From NCBI GenBank assembly GCA_029204225.1, contig MU832116.1, positions 1 to 64,000 of the forward strand: 64,000 bases of DNA, read 5' to 3'. Below, piece after piece: positions 12,126-24,458 of this stretch. Source of the stretch: Diphasiastrum complanatum (Eukaryota; Streptophyta; Lycopodiopsida; Lycopodiales; Lycopodiaceae). Position 1 is the stretch's first letter. Every line of letters begins with the position of its first letter. Position numbers and translations under genes: made by a program. The notes under the pieces are model-generated. The model saw only the letters and a list, made by a program, of their open reading frames with translations. It had not been told where the DNA came from and searched no databases.

Positions 12126-14062
12126 CATTCTGTCTACTCTTTTTGCTAACTTCCGATGTAATGATCCTGGGTTCTGATTAAATTGACTCAGTCTGTATAC
12201 TGCGAATGATATATCAGGTCTGGTATTGTCTGCAAGATATAATAGTGATCCAGGACCAGTTTTGATCTTGTAGATCCACTTGCATTTGACTGGTTTCCTT
12301 CCATCAGGTATAGGTGCAAGTGTCCATACATTGTTCTTATACATGGATGACATTTCGTCCTCCATTGTTTGAATCCAACGATCTTTATTTGGTCCGTCAA
12401 TAGCTTCTTCGAATGTTTGAGGTCCGTTAGTGAAGCCACAGAATTCATCATGACCAAACCTTATTGGTGGTTTGCGCTGCCTTTCAGATCTTCTCACAGT
12501 CTGTATAGGTCTCGAATTCAAAGACACATTTTCAGGTTCGACCTGTTTTGCTTGAATTCGATCTGGTAATTTGAGTCTGTCAGGTTCTCAAAATTGAACT
12601 CCCTCTGAATCACTATTGTGTCCGGATGGTAATTCTTCTTTATCATATGCTTGCTTTACTTCTGTAGATGGTAGCTCATAATAACTCTTGAGAATTTCAT
12701 AGCCGACTAAGTCACTATCTGCTATGTACTTTGACTTGTCAAATTTTACATCTCTCTTGTACAACTTTTACTTTTCCATTTTCGAAAATGTAAACTTGAT
12801 AATATGAAGAATGCAACTCGAATCCTACCAGAAAACCTTGTTCTGCTTTTTCATCAAGTTTCTTTCTCAATTTGTCTGGTATGTGCATAGAAACTGCACA
12901 TCCAAATGTCCGAACATGAGCCAAATTTGGCTTCAACTTCCACCATACTTCATGACGAGTTTTATCTGGCATTCTTGATTTCAGAATTTGATTCTGAAGA
13001 TAGTTTGGCGTAGCTACTACTTCCGCCCATAACTCCTTTGGTGCTTTTGCATAAGCCATCATACACCTTGTAGCTTCCATAAGTGTACGATTTCTTCGTT
13101 CAACTATTCCATTGTACTGAGGTGTGTATGATGCTGTTTTTGTATGCATAATACCTCGATCAGTACAGAAATCTTTGAATTCGTTGGAAATGTACTCACC
13201 TCCAAGATATGTGCGAATTTGTTTCAACTTGCTGCCTGTCTGCTTCTCAGCCCAATTCGTATACTCAATGAATTTCTCGAAAGCTTCTGATTTTGTACGA
13301 ATATAGTATACTACAGCAAACTTGATGAAGTCATCGATAAACGTAATGAAGTATTTTGCATCACCCAATGACAACACTCCCAATGTTCCACAAATATCTG
13401 AATGCACAATTTTCAGTGTCTTGGTTGCTTTATAAACATCTTTACTGAAAGGTGTTCGAGACATTTTGCCTTTAAGACAAAATTTGCAGGTAGTTCGAAT
13501 GTCTTGACTTTTGATTTCGACTCCTTCAATTCTCTGACTTTTGTTGGCTTGGTACAGGGCTTCCATATTCATGTGACATAGCCTCTTGTGCCACATTCTT
13601 TATTTTTTTGTACGAATGTGGTCAGGTCTTTGTCGTCCCATTGTAGGTAAGTCAATTGGTCCTCCAAGAACATGACTTGATTTCGAGATCGAGTCTCATT
13701 CTTGGTTTGTAGTTCTTTCCACAATTCTTTTGCATTTGAAGTAGATAAAAGATTTAGCATTATGTTGTCATGCACTGAAGACGCAATAATTGCTATAGCT
13801 TTGTCATTTTTCTCCATCCATTCACGAAGTTCCTTGCCAGGAGCAATTGGTTTATCTTCTGATGGTTCTACCCATTGCCATAGACCTTCGCCCTTTAGTA
13901 CGAGTGAAGTTTTTAACTTCCAGACTAAATAGTTTGAACCTTCTGCATCCAAGATCGTACTGATCTTAGACTGAATGTTGTTGATCGAAGACATCTTCCA
14001 ATCTTTTGATTTGGCTATTGATGGACATAAGGCTATCTGATTTCACTGTATATCAATATATT
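12126..14062 (-). mobile_element. Ty1/Copia gag-pol fossil, minus strand, second related copy
   Basis: The gag starts at 13994 (MSSINNIQSKISTILDAEGS, NYLVWKLKTSLVLKGEGLW). Next come an integrase zinc-binding region (MWHKRLCHMNMEALYQANKS) and integrase core (IVHSDICGTLGVLSLGDAKY, YTPQYNGIVERRNRTLMEA) to about 12740, the linker, and reverse transcriptase pieces (RPIQTVRRSERQRKPP, SLLYLADNTRPDISFAVYRL) down to 12126. It closely resembles the copies at 9045 and 14944, so three related copies lie in line. It is broken, and parts of the usual order are not present. Confidence 0.9.
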
Positions 14063-14075
14063 TGCTCTGATACCA
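14063..14075 (-). other. Primer binding site (initiator-Met tRNA) of the minus-strand Copia
   Basis: The plus strand reads TGCTCTGATACCA, so the element strand reads TGGTATCAGAGCA, a full-length match to the 3' end complement of plant initiator tRNA-Met. One base separates it from the LTR edge at 14077. This fixes the element's orientation as minus. Confidence 0.93.
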
Positions 14076-14076
14076 A

Positions 14077-14943
14077 TGTAGGAAAGGTTCTGCAAAATTG
14101 TTAGAAAGGTTTTGCGAATTCTTCCTTGGAGAACGTAATTAGATATTGAATAAATCACACCAATATCATCGTTTTTAATCATGCCTGAATCTGATCTATG
14201 TACTAATAGAGCATTTCTATTATGATTAAATTATATGTGCGAAAATTGAAAATATATGCGCGAATGTGATAGACAATTAGATAATCAAATAAACGACTGA
14301 AACTTTGATCAGAAAACAAATTTTATAATTCTGAGTCTGAATCAATATACATTTTTTTGCTGCCTTGTGGTATTTCTTTTACAAAGAGTACATAAGTGCG
14401 CAAGTGCATGAGTAAATAAGTCAGTCTGAGTCTAAGTTTGAGCTTGAATATGAGAGTATGTTATCACTATAAGGGCACATGTATTTATATTGTTACAAGA
14501 TAAGTCCTTTGGCCTTGTTCCTTCTGTAACAGAATCCAATCATTTTGATAGTTGATATTCAACAACGTTCTGGTTTTTAGGGTCGAATAAATTCTGTTCG
14601 CGAATATTTCATGACAGTATGTCTCTTCGTTTCAGCTTCATGTTTCGCGAATTGTTTGCGACACTTGTCTCTTCACGACATTTTTTCATTCGCGAATCGT
14701 TCACGACATATGACAATTCTTGAGCTTGAAGAACAGTCCAAAAGATTTCGCGACAATTTCGCTACATCTGAGGCTTGAACAAGAAAAAAAACAAATTCGT
14801 GACAAGATTCTGTTCGCAAATCTTTTGAGCTTTAACAAGAAAGCCACGAGCTTCCACAAGACATTGTTTCGTGAATCTTTCGCGAATCTTTTCGAGTTGG
14901 TCACGAATAGAAATTTTTTTGAGTTGTGTTCGTTTCTTTCTCA
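14077..14943 (-). repeat. LTR shared between two minus-strand Copia copies
   Basis: Plus-strand TGTAGG to TTCTCA, about 867 bp, is homologous at both ends to the 638-bp LTR at 8407 but longer in the middle, where TTCGCGA and TTCACGAC motifs are repeated many times. Its left side has a primer binding site (a 5' LTR context). Its right side, CCTTTGTTAAATAAACT, resembles the purine-rich 3' context that follows the LTR at 9044. It therefore serves as the boundary of copies on both sides. Confidence 0.75.
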
Positions 14944-17414
14944 TCCTTTGTTAAATAAACTACGTGCTTTGTTGGTGGAATCAAGATCTGTCTGATTAGT
15001 TGTTTTACAAATTTGAACTCCCTCTGAATCACTACTATGTCCAGATGGTAATTCATGTTCATCATCTGCTTGCTTTACTTCTGTTGTTGGTAACTCATAA
15101 TAATTCTTAAGAATTTAATAGCTGATTAAATCATTGTCCGCTATATACTTTGACTCATCGAATTTGACATCTCGACCAATTTTTATTCTTCCAATTTCGG
15201 GTATGTAGACTCGATAATATGAAGAATGTAACTCGATCCTACCAGAAAACCTTGTTCTGTCTTTTCATCGAGTTTCTTTCTCAATTTGTCTGGTATGTGC
15301 ATACAAACTGCGCATCCAAATGTCCAAACATGAGCCATGTTTGGCTTCGACTTCCACCATATTTCGTGAGGAGTTTTGTCCGGTATTCTGGATTTCAGAA
15401 TTCGATTCTGCAGATAGTTTGACGTAGCCACTGCTTCTGCCCACAACTGCTTCGGTGCTTTCGCATGAGCCATCATACACCTGGCAACTTCCATTAGTGT
15501 ACGATTTTTTTGTTCCGCAATTTCATTGTGCTGAGGTGTGTATGATGCAATTTTCGTATGCATAATACCTCGATCAGTATAGAAAGTTTTGAATTCGTTG
15601 GAAATGTACTCACCTCCACGATTTGTGCGAATTTGCTTTAACTTGTTGCATGTATGCTTCTCACCCCAATTGGTATACTCAACAAATTTCTCGAAAGCTT
15701 CTGATTTTGTATGAATACAGTATACTACAGCGAATTTGTTGAAGTCATCAATAAATGTTATGAAGTATTTTGCATCACCTAAAGACTATACTCCGAATAG
15801 TCCACATATATCCGAATGTACAACTTCTGTACCTTGGTTGCTTTATAAACATCGTTATTGAAAGGTATTCGAGTCATTTTGCCTTTAAAAAAAGATTCGC
15901 AATAGTTCGAATATTTCGACTCCTTCCGAATTCTCTGACTCTTGTTGGCTTGGTACACGGCTTCCATGTTCATGTGACATAATCTCTTGTGCCACATAAT
16001 ATCTGTTGATTCTTGAGTTTGATTTGCTTGTTTGGCTTGAGTTCGAATGTTCAAGTGATACAAATTACCATCTCTATTACCTTTAGCAACTAGGTTATCA
16101 GAATCTTCATTGAACAATTTACAAGAGTCCCTTGTGAAGGTTACTGACATTCTTGTGTCGACTATCTTTGCTATGGATAGAAGATCTTTATCGAGAGTAG
16201 GAACATAGAGAACTTCCTCTAGTTTCTTGTCACCTTGATTCGTGTCTAACCACAGTACACCAGTTCCATCAACTACATGCTTAGAACCGTCTCCAAGTAT
16301 AATGAATCTCGAATAATTCGTCTTCTTATAATAGTCAGACAAAATTTATTTCGAGGAAACAAAAATGTGAGGTGGCTCCCGAATCAAGTACTACTTCTCA
16401 AATTTTCAAATTCGATGAACAACATAGATTAGCACAAACATATGCTGCTGGGTTTCTTGTCGTCCTCTCTTTTGCTGCTCTGGAGCATTCTGCTTTGTCT
16501 TCGACAAAATTTGAATACGAAGGTTTGCTTCGATTCTGCTCCTTCTTGTTTCTGGGATTTTGATAATAGTCTACTGCTGCATGACCCTGTTTATGACAAT
16601 GAATACAGTCAATCTTTGGATTTAACCAACACTTGTCTTCTGTATGATCTGATCTTTTTGCATATGTTGCAAATTTTCCTATCACCAAAATCTTTTTGTT
16701 GTTTTCTTGATTGTCGATCATTTGTCTTGGATTCGTCTGAACGATTTCCATTCTTCTTAGATGACTCCCTCTTAGACTTAAACTTCTTCGAAGATTTATT
16801 CTTTTGAGTAAATAGAGCTTTTTTCAAATCACTATTATCGTCATAGCATTCACGAGCTTCCACTTCCTCTTTGACTCCATCTACTGCCTTTTGAAGTCTC
16901 ATAGATGAATCTTTCGCCAGTAAAGTTCGAGTTGTGTGGAATGACCTGGGTAGGGATGAGAGGAAATAGCTAAGCTGTTTTTCCTTTGAGATTGCATTTT
17001 CGGTGCCAAAATTCTGCAAAGAAATAAACATATCTTTTATCTTTCATACGAAAGTGGTCAGATCTTTGTCGTCCCATTGTAGGTAAGTCGATTGGTCCTC
17101 CAAGAATATGATTTGATTCTGTTTTTGAGTCTCATTCTTGGTTTGCAATTCTTCTCACAATTCTTTCACATTTGAAGTCGATGAAAGATCTAGCATTATG
17201 TTGTCATTCACTAAAGACACAATAATTGTTATAGCTTTGTCATTTTCTCCCTCCATTCATGAAGTTCTTTGCCAAGAGTAATTGGCTTTTCTTCTATTGA
17301 ATCTACCCACTGCCAAAGACCTTCACCCTTCAGTATGAGTGAAGCCTTTTACTTCCAGACTAAATAATTCGAACTTTCTGTATCCAAGATTGTACTGATC
17401 TTAGATTGAATGCC
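14944..17414 (-). mobile_element. Ty1/Copia gag-pol fossil, minus strand, third related copy
   Basis: Gag lies at the right (down from about 17414, similar to the copy at 13994), then a CCHC region (CIHCHKQGHAAVDYY, near 16650). The GAG-pre-integrase and integrase start follow (DNLVAKGNRDGNLYHLN, MWHKRLCHMNMEAVYQANKS), then integrase core and end (15563-15183, YTPQHNEIAEQKNRTLMEVA, KLRKKLDEKTEQGFLVG) and linker. No 5' LTR is seen on its right; plus-strand Copia RT starts at 17415 instead. Broken in several places. Confidence 0.88.
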
Positions 17415-18474
17415 AAGCTCTTCAGATTCTAATGTTTACTTCAAAGCAGTGCAGCAGTCTTTTATCATTATCACTCTATATGTGGATGATACATTGCTTT
17501 TCAGCAACAGTACCAATCTAATAAAATAAGCCAAGACAGTGCTATCTTCCGAATTCGACATTACCGATCTGGACGAAGCTCATTTCTGCCTTGGTATACA
17601 AATCCACAGAGACAAAAAACAGAAGGTGGTCTACATTACACAACAGAGGTACATCTACAACATGTTAGCCATATATAATCTGATTAATTGCAAGTTAGCT
17701 CTCTCACCAGTGGAACCAGGTCTCAAATTGTCAAAGGACCAGTGTCCTCAAACAATTCAAGAGAAGCAGCAGATGTGTGAGTATCCTTATCATTCAATTA
17801 TAGGATCTCTTATGTATGCCATGATCTGTACCAGGCTAGACATAGCTTTTGCAGTCAGCTCTCTCAGTCAGTTTATGACTAACCTTGGTGTAACGCATTG
17901 GAAGGCTCTTATTAGAGTCATGAGATATCTTTGAGGTACTATGGACTTTTGCATTTGTTATGGAATAGTCAGGAATGACAAACTCAATCTACTCAGTGGT
18001 TATACATATGCAAGTTGGGCAAGAGATGTAGACACTTGTAAATCCACTTCCGGTTTTACATTCTTCCTCAATAATGGTCCAATTTTCTGGAACAGTCGCA
18101 AGCAATCTTCAATAGCTCTATCTTCCACTGAATCAGAGTATATCACAGCCTCACAAGCTACAAAGGAAGCGGTTTGGTTGAGAAACTTACTCTCATGTAT
18201 CAGTCTGAATCAATATGCTCCGACGACATTATTTTGTGATAATCAAAGTGCCATTGCCTTGTCAGCCAACTCTAGGTTTCATTCTAGGAGTAACTGAAAT
18301 AGCACTTTGTCAAAAACAAAGTTCTCAACAAAGAGGTCAGATTGCAGTACTGTTGAATGCAAGATATGACAGCAGATATTTTTACCAAAGTATTAAGCTT
18401 GGAAGCGCACAGAAGATTCTATGTAGAACTAAGTTTGAAGGTCAAGGCATTCAAGGATTCAGATTAAGGGGGAG
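17415..18474 (+). mobile_element. Ty1/Copia RT and RNase H fossil with polypurine tract
   Basis: Plus-strand Copia. The region reads SSDSNVYFKAVQQSF, then the catalytic ITLYVDDTLLFS, FDITDLDEAHFCLGIQIHRD, HSIIGSLMYAMICTRLDIAF, and RNase H (SALSSTESEYITAS type, near 18110; LFCDNQSAIALSANSRFHSR). It ends in a polypurine tract, TTAAGGGGGAG, just before 18475. It lies on the same strand as the fossil at 6750-8406, with the minus-strand array between them, and may be the far side of the same insertion target. Broken a few times. Confidence 0.88.
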
Positions 18475-19620
18475 TATTGGATTATTCTCCTTCTTACTAA
18501 TCAACTAATCGGTTTTAATCTTCATCCAACTATTTATCCAGTTCTGCGAATTTTCTCGTGTCTTTATACAGTCTGTAGAATTACAAGTGTTCTTACACAG
18601 TCTGCAGAAGTACGAGTTTAACAACAATGTCGTATTTTCTCTCTCTAGAAATCCGACAGTTTCGTCTGTTAGGAATCTCGTGTAAAAATGCAGTGTCGTC
18701 TTTTTTCACATTTTTCGTCTGTCAAGAATTACGTGTAAAATTACAGTCTCGCTTTTCACCTTTTTGCGACATTGTCGCCTGTCAAACAAGTAAAAATGCA
18801 GAGCCGCGTTTTTTGCATTCTTCAAAGTGTCTCAAACGTTGAGACTTTGGCAAAATGTGGGACTGTCCCAATATTAAGGACATGAGATTTTGCGACACTG
18901 TCGCATTTCTCCAAAAGCCGACACTGTCGCATGTGGCAGTTTTAGTTCATTTATGGAGAGTGACAGTTTTAGTTCATTTATGCAGAAAACTGTTTATGGC
19001 AATTGTCGCTGCTTATCAGCAATCAATTTTTGAGAAGGAACTGGATGAATGCCAGCGGACTCCAGCCAATTGGCAGTCGCATTTGAAGATTTAAACACTT
19101 AGTATAAATCAGCTGTTCATACGTCTCTTTTCAAGTCCTAAATCAATATTATGAATTGTGAAAGAGTTGAGTGTTATTACACAATGCTTCCTGCGCTCTT
19201 ATCAAGCAAATCATTCACAATCAAAAAGTATTGTAGTTAGCTCTCTATCAAGCTTTCAAACTTGAACTCTCCTGAGCATTCTAGTTCATTCTTTTAGAGA
19301 TTTATTTTAGAGTTGCTATTGCACTACTGCTTATCAGCAGAGTTGCTTATTATCAGACTTATTTTCAGTTACTCAGAGATAGCTTAGAGTGCACGGTTTC
19401 TATCCGCTATCGTTTTGCGCTCATTAGCATTTGATTTTGTTTTTCTGAATCAATACTATTTCTTATTGCGTTCAGTATATGTCAGAATGCATGCATCTAT
19501 GTATTACTTTTGTAACTAATAGAAATTGTCTGAAAATTCAATACTTTGTATTCGGCTACGTAATCATTTAGTATCTAGCGAAAGTTAGTTGCTAAAGATT
19601 GGACATGATCGACATTACTA
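18475..19620 (+). repeat. Putative 3' LTR of the plus-strand Copia
   Basis: The sequence after the polypurine tract begins TATTGGATTATTCTCC and has no coding content. It holds many short repeats of GTCGC/GTCTGT type (18540-18960) and an AT-rich end. The 3' limit is uncertain; it must end before minus-strand Gypsy coding starts near 19640. No second copy of this LTR is visible in the window. Confidence 0.5.
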
Positions 19621-19639
19621 TTGTTTTGTTCAATTTTTG

Positions 19640-21430
19640 ATAGGCGTAGTCATGCATTGGAAGTAGAAAGTTTCCACTATTCCATTATCTATCCTATTTC
19701 CGACATTTTTTACTAACCACGTTAAGGTTTTTGAGATCAACGCAGATACAAAGCTTGCCGTTTTTCTTGAGAACCACCACGATGGGTGATACCCAATCTG
19801 TGTGCTCGACTTCATAAATGAAACTAGCATCGAGGAGCTTCTTAATATCTTTGTCAATCCATTCACGATAAACCGGGATACAACAGTAAGTCTTAGCCTG
19901 AATAGGCCTAGCGTTCTCCTCTAATGGAATAGTATGGACCGCTATTTCAGGTGGGATGCCCTTCATTTCAGTATAGTTCTAGGCAAATACATCCCTATAT
20001 TTGCGTAGTAAGGTCTCCAGATCAAAAAGTTGACCTGGCATGAGGTGGGCTCCGACATGAACGATACGATCCATGTCCTCATCAAGATCTTTAAGATTGA
20101 ACTGGGGTCTTTGTTGGTTCTTCAAAGGATTGGGAAGCTTGTGTAGGTTCTCATTGGGGGTGCGGCAACTGGATGACCATGTCACCAAGTGTGAAATTTT
20201 TGAATTTGCTAGGTAGATCAAAAGGAGGTTCCACAAAGTTCTCTGGAATTTTGGGAATCATGAATGTGGATGTGCTAGCAGATGTGGAAGCTTTATCAAA
20301 GGGATGGTCCTTTTGTTGGTCGGATAACGGGTTGATGGGTCACTTAAGCTTTTCACGCATTTTGTTTTTGTCTCTTGGTTAGTTTTGTGTCGACGTGTTT
20401 TTTTTGTAAACGAGGTTTTTTGGTTTTTTGAGGAGATGGTGTGGTTGCCTCGTGAATCAATTCTTCGTTTATTGCATCCCAGACTTTGTCTGGATACATG
20501 TCCCATTGGTAGACGTTAGGTTTGGGCCGATAGGCCACTGTGTTGGGTACTTTGGACGTGAGTTGCACATGAGCCAGAGGCCCTGGCAACTTAATCTCTT
20601 TTGGGATCGATTTTGATGCGTAGCATTTTTTATTGAGATACATAAGCATGTGTTCATCGTCAATAATGACTTCATCATTCAAGGAGAGAATACCATCTTC
20701 CAAGACATGGGAGGCAGAGATACTAGGTTTCCCTGGGCACCAAGCTATAGACATTGGGTCAATCATCATTAATGGAATGATGGGTGTCTCTATGTCCGTA
20801 GAAGATGGTAGAATATATGTGTCTTGTATGGTGGTTTCTATTCGGCATCTATTGGAATCGGCACAGTCTACACCCCAATTGATTATATCGGTTGATCTTG
20901 TATAGTGTCATTTTGGCTGGATTGGAACATTATCAGACTTGTCATATGTTGTAGATGACCAATCATCATAAACCTTGGCGGGCTTAATGTGTCCAGTCGA
21001 GTCAACAGTGACTCATTTTTCATTGTTGTCGAAGGGTATTTTACTGTGCTTCCAATCTTGGACGACGCCTGCCATTTGTAGCCAGGGTGTGCCAAGAAGG
21101 AGTTTATATGTTTGTGCATCATCAGGTAGGTCTAGGATGACACAATCTATGGTAAACTTGACTCCTGCAATACAGGTTGATATATTTGATAAGTGACCTA
21201 CAGGGCCAGTTACTCGTTGATCGGCCATACAAAGTTTGTACTGTGGCAGATCTAAGGTATTGAATCCCCATGACCTTGCTAGTGACAAAGCCATGATGTT
21301 TATGCTTGATCCACTATCAAGGATAGCGGGTACTGCTGGATAATCTTTGTAGTGCATAGGTAAGGTGATGCTAGTCCCCTTAGCAACACCGATATTCATC
21401 AAATTCATCGGAATCTGAGGACTTTTCGGA
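19640..21430 (-). mobile_element. Ty3/Gypsy protease-RT fossil, minus strand
   Basis: On the minus strand a retroviral-type aspartic protease (21408-21013) reads AILDSGSSINIMALSLARSW and LLLGTPWLQMAG. A spacer follows, then the reverse transcriptase start (19966-19694): KGIPPEIAVHTIPLEENARP, EWIDKDIKKLLDASFI, and VLKKNGKLCICVDLKNLN. Similarity stops near 19640. The 5' side continues into a repeated region and then a PBS and LTR at 21921-21937. Broken a few times; moderately old. Confidence 0.88.
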
Positions 21431-21439
21431 ATCTCATCA

Positions 21440-21870
21440 GGTTTGACTGAAGGACTCGGTCGAGATTTGACGCGGAGGCTCGGTCAAGATCTGATGGAGA
21501 GACTCGGTTGAGATCTGACGGAAGGACTTGGTCGAGATATGATGCCGAAATCTGACCGAGAGACTCGGTCGAGATCTGACTGAAGGACTCGGTCGAGATC
21601 TGATGGAAGGACTTGGAGAGACTGATGGAAGGACTCGGTTGAGATATGACTGACAGACTCAGTCAAGATCTGACTGAAGAGAGTCGGTCGAGATGTGACG
21701 CAGATACTTGGTCAAGATGTAATATGGAATTCAGCTCAGTCCAGACGTAAGTCGTGGGACTCGGCCAAGTGTGGAGCTTGAAGACTCGATTGAGGACGGA
21801 ACTAGAGACTCGGTCGAAACCAGAGTGACGGGATCAGTCGAGATGTAGAGCATGAAATTTCAAGAACCTT
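21440..21870 (-). repeat. Degenerate minisatellite in the Gypsy gag region
   Basis: About fifteen imperfect copies of a unit near GACTCGGTCGAGATCTGAC, with spacing roughly 20 to 30 bases. On the minus strand part of it translates as repeated SDLDRV blocks (PSDLDRVLQSDLDRVSRSD), so it probably lay in a coding linker or gag region upstream of the protease. Confidence 0.85.
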
Positions 21871-21920
21871 TTGAAGCGCACATAGATTGCGGTTTAGTAT
21901 AGGTTGTGTGTGTGCACTGG

Positions 21921-21934
21921 TCGAAATGGCACCA
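21921..21934 (-). other. Gypsy primer binding site
   Basis: In element sense, TGGTGCCATTTCGA sits two bases inside the LTR edge (…CA at 21938-21937). TGGTGCC-type sites are known from plant Ty3/Gypsy elements. I cannot say which tRNA is the primer. Confidence 0.6.
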
Positions 21935-21936
21935 AA

Positions 21937-22980
21937 TGTTGACAGATTCTATCACTGCTAGAATCTGTTAAGCGATCTTTTACTTCTTGGTTTTCCTCGT
22001 GTTTCTTTATCTTTGGATACCGGGTGGTTCTGCCCATTCCGGACGGTTGGCTCTCTTAATGTTATCTTCTCATTACAAAGCCCGATCAGACAAAAAGATG
22101 TGGGTTCATTGTAGTATATTTCCCAGCCTGTCAGTGGGTTACTCGGATTACGTTCACTCCAGTAGCACTTACACAATCAAACCATGCAAGCCAAAATCAT
22201 TCATCTACAGATCTGCATGCAATATTGATGAATTCCATTCGGTTCTTACTTCTATCTACTTGTAAAACACAAGGAAAACAACTAGATTCTCAATTTAAAC
22301 TAGGAATCAACATCACTGAAAGCAAGAAACAAGAAACTAAATACTAAACAACATGTTGAAAGTCCAAGGATCAAGAAACACTCATTTCTTGATTCTTGGA
22401 CAGCCCAAGAACATCAAGAACTGGAATGTCAAGGTTATGCAAGACCTACACCACAATTCCAGCCTGTTTAGTTTACTTGTATGCTGACTACATTAAAAAC
22501 ATAGAACAAGAAATCTAATCCACAATACAAGATGAAAGAATGCAAGAAATTATTCTAATTCCACAATTATTCCACGACCACACTCAAAGGAATGGAAGGG
22601 CATGCTCATAATAGAATCACTCAAAGAAAGCCATCATGAACAAGGACCTTCAATAATGCCAAGAACTCGTGGAAGATCTTCTTATTCAATTCAAGAACAA
22701 ATGACATTACATGTAAAGCTCCCTCACAACAGAGGGGGGCTCTTGAATAACCCAAGAGACTGCCCATGTGGAGCCTAAGTGGCAATTCCACAATTCACAA
22801 ATTCCAAGTGGAATTAGCTCTTCCACTAGAGGTCACCATCAAAAGGTGGCTCACTCTAAGTTATTTAAGAGGGGTCTACTTGCATTTATTACATTGCCTA
22901 GAAATACTACTAGCTCCTACATGGTCATTCCTTCTCTTGGGATTCACCATGAGGCTCACATGATTTAAGACTGTTATCCG
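21937..22980 (-). repeat. Putative 5' LTR of the minus-strand Gypsy (right limit uncertain)
   Basis: The plus strand begins TGTTGACAG next to the primer binding site, giving the inner edge of the LTR. No coding similarity is seen through about 22980, and I cannot place the outer edge. Just inside the edge is a perfect 10-bp inverted repeat, ACAGATTCTA (21942-21951) with TAGAATCTGT (21959-21968). Confidence 0.5.
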
Positions 22981-23741
22981 GCTAGTACTTCTCTGCTCTC
23001 ATGCTCGGTTCTTATCCTCATCCTTCTCTCTTCCTTCAGGGACCTAATCGGTCTAGGTGAGAGGTGCTCTTTTAGAATAGCTCGGCTCGGCGTCTTGGAG
23101 ATTCTTTGGAATCGAGTTGTCATCAGCTTTGGGAGTAATAGGTTTCACCGTCCATGTGGTTGGATCCACTTTGACTGCCTGCTCTCTATTTTCAAATGTG
23201 AGTTTTCCTATTCTCTAGTCATGAATCACTTGCGTGACTCTCAAGCAAAAAGAAACTTGATCCTACAATGTCAACAATTTGCCAACAATTGGATTCTCGA
23301 TCTTGAACTTTGCATAACAAACCAAATATTGAGCACTTTAACATTGTTTGAAATTACTTTGAAAGTCTTAACTTGATTGTACATAACAACAATTAACACT
23401 ATTTCATCCCCAAGGTCCAAAGGATGTAAAAACAATGAAACTAGTTTAATCAAAACTTGGTAATTTCAACTCATTGACATGATGACATGACCTTTTCAAA
23501 AATAGGTTATAGGCTTGATTTGCACTTTGAGCCCCTTCTTGATGTCTCCTTGCCCCATGATGAATGTTATGGCCAAATACTCCGATGGAGACATGTGGAG
23601 TAGTGCATGGCATGTGACATATGTATGCATGAGGACTACATGGGATATGTGACCTAAGATGAACATGAGTGCATGGTTTTGAGCAAGCACATCCAAATAG
23701 GTCAAGGACTTGCTATGTATAGTGTACAAGCATGGGAAGAG

Positions 23742-23742
<1 letters not shown>
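22981..23742. other. No gene recognised
   Basis: AT-rich stretch with no coding similarity or RNA structure that I recognise. Confidence 0.5.

Positions 23743-23789
<47 letters not shown>
23743..23789. repeat. (TA)n microsatellite, about 47 bp
   Basis: Pure TA dinucleotide repeat. The Tyr-Ile ORFs across it are repeat artefacts. Confidence 0.97.
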
Positions 23790-23791
<2 letters not shown>

Positions 23792-24169
23792 TCTCTCATT
23801 CATGCTTATGGAAGTGATCTCTTTGGGTTTCCATATCCATTTTTGCATTGTTTTGGTCATATATTGATTTTGTGTGTGTAGAATACTTTTGTGACTTATG
23901 TATTGGATCCACATGTGTGAAATGTGTTGTGGTACAACCATTGTATGGACAACAACAACAACTTATCATACTTATGCTATTTTGTCAAGATCTTATTGAG
24001 TTTACATCTTCTATGTGTAGTAGATGTTAGATTTCTACATTGTTAATGATGCTTAATGTGCTTAATTAGATCTTAGTGATATGATTTTTTTCTTCATAGG
24101 AACTGGGGCTCGTGATGAGCTATTCACATTCAAAAAGGGCTCACTTCTCAAAAGTGCATAAAGAATTTG

Positions 24170-24174
<5 letters not shown>

Positions 24175-24244
<70 letters not shown>
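24175..24244. repeat. (TC)n microsatellite, about 70 bp
   Basis: Pure TC dinucleotide repeat in otherwise unassigned DNA, between AT-rich flanks. Confidence 0.97.
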
Positions 24245-24248
<4 letters not shown>

Positions 24249-24458
24249 TTGAAAGAGCTATAATCTTCATTTCATGATGGATGCTACATGCCACATGAAT
24301 ATGCCCAAAAATGTGAATGGAAGCTTTGGTTTATCATATTCTTCTCATTTGATCAATAATTTTAGTGAAGACATGACAAGCTGTCACTTGATGAATTGAA
24401 ATGGATGATATATTTCAATCTCACATAAAAGATGTACTCACTTGCATATTTGGTTGTT

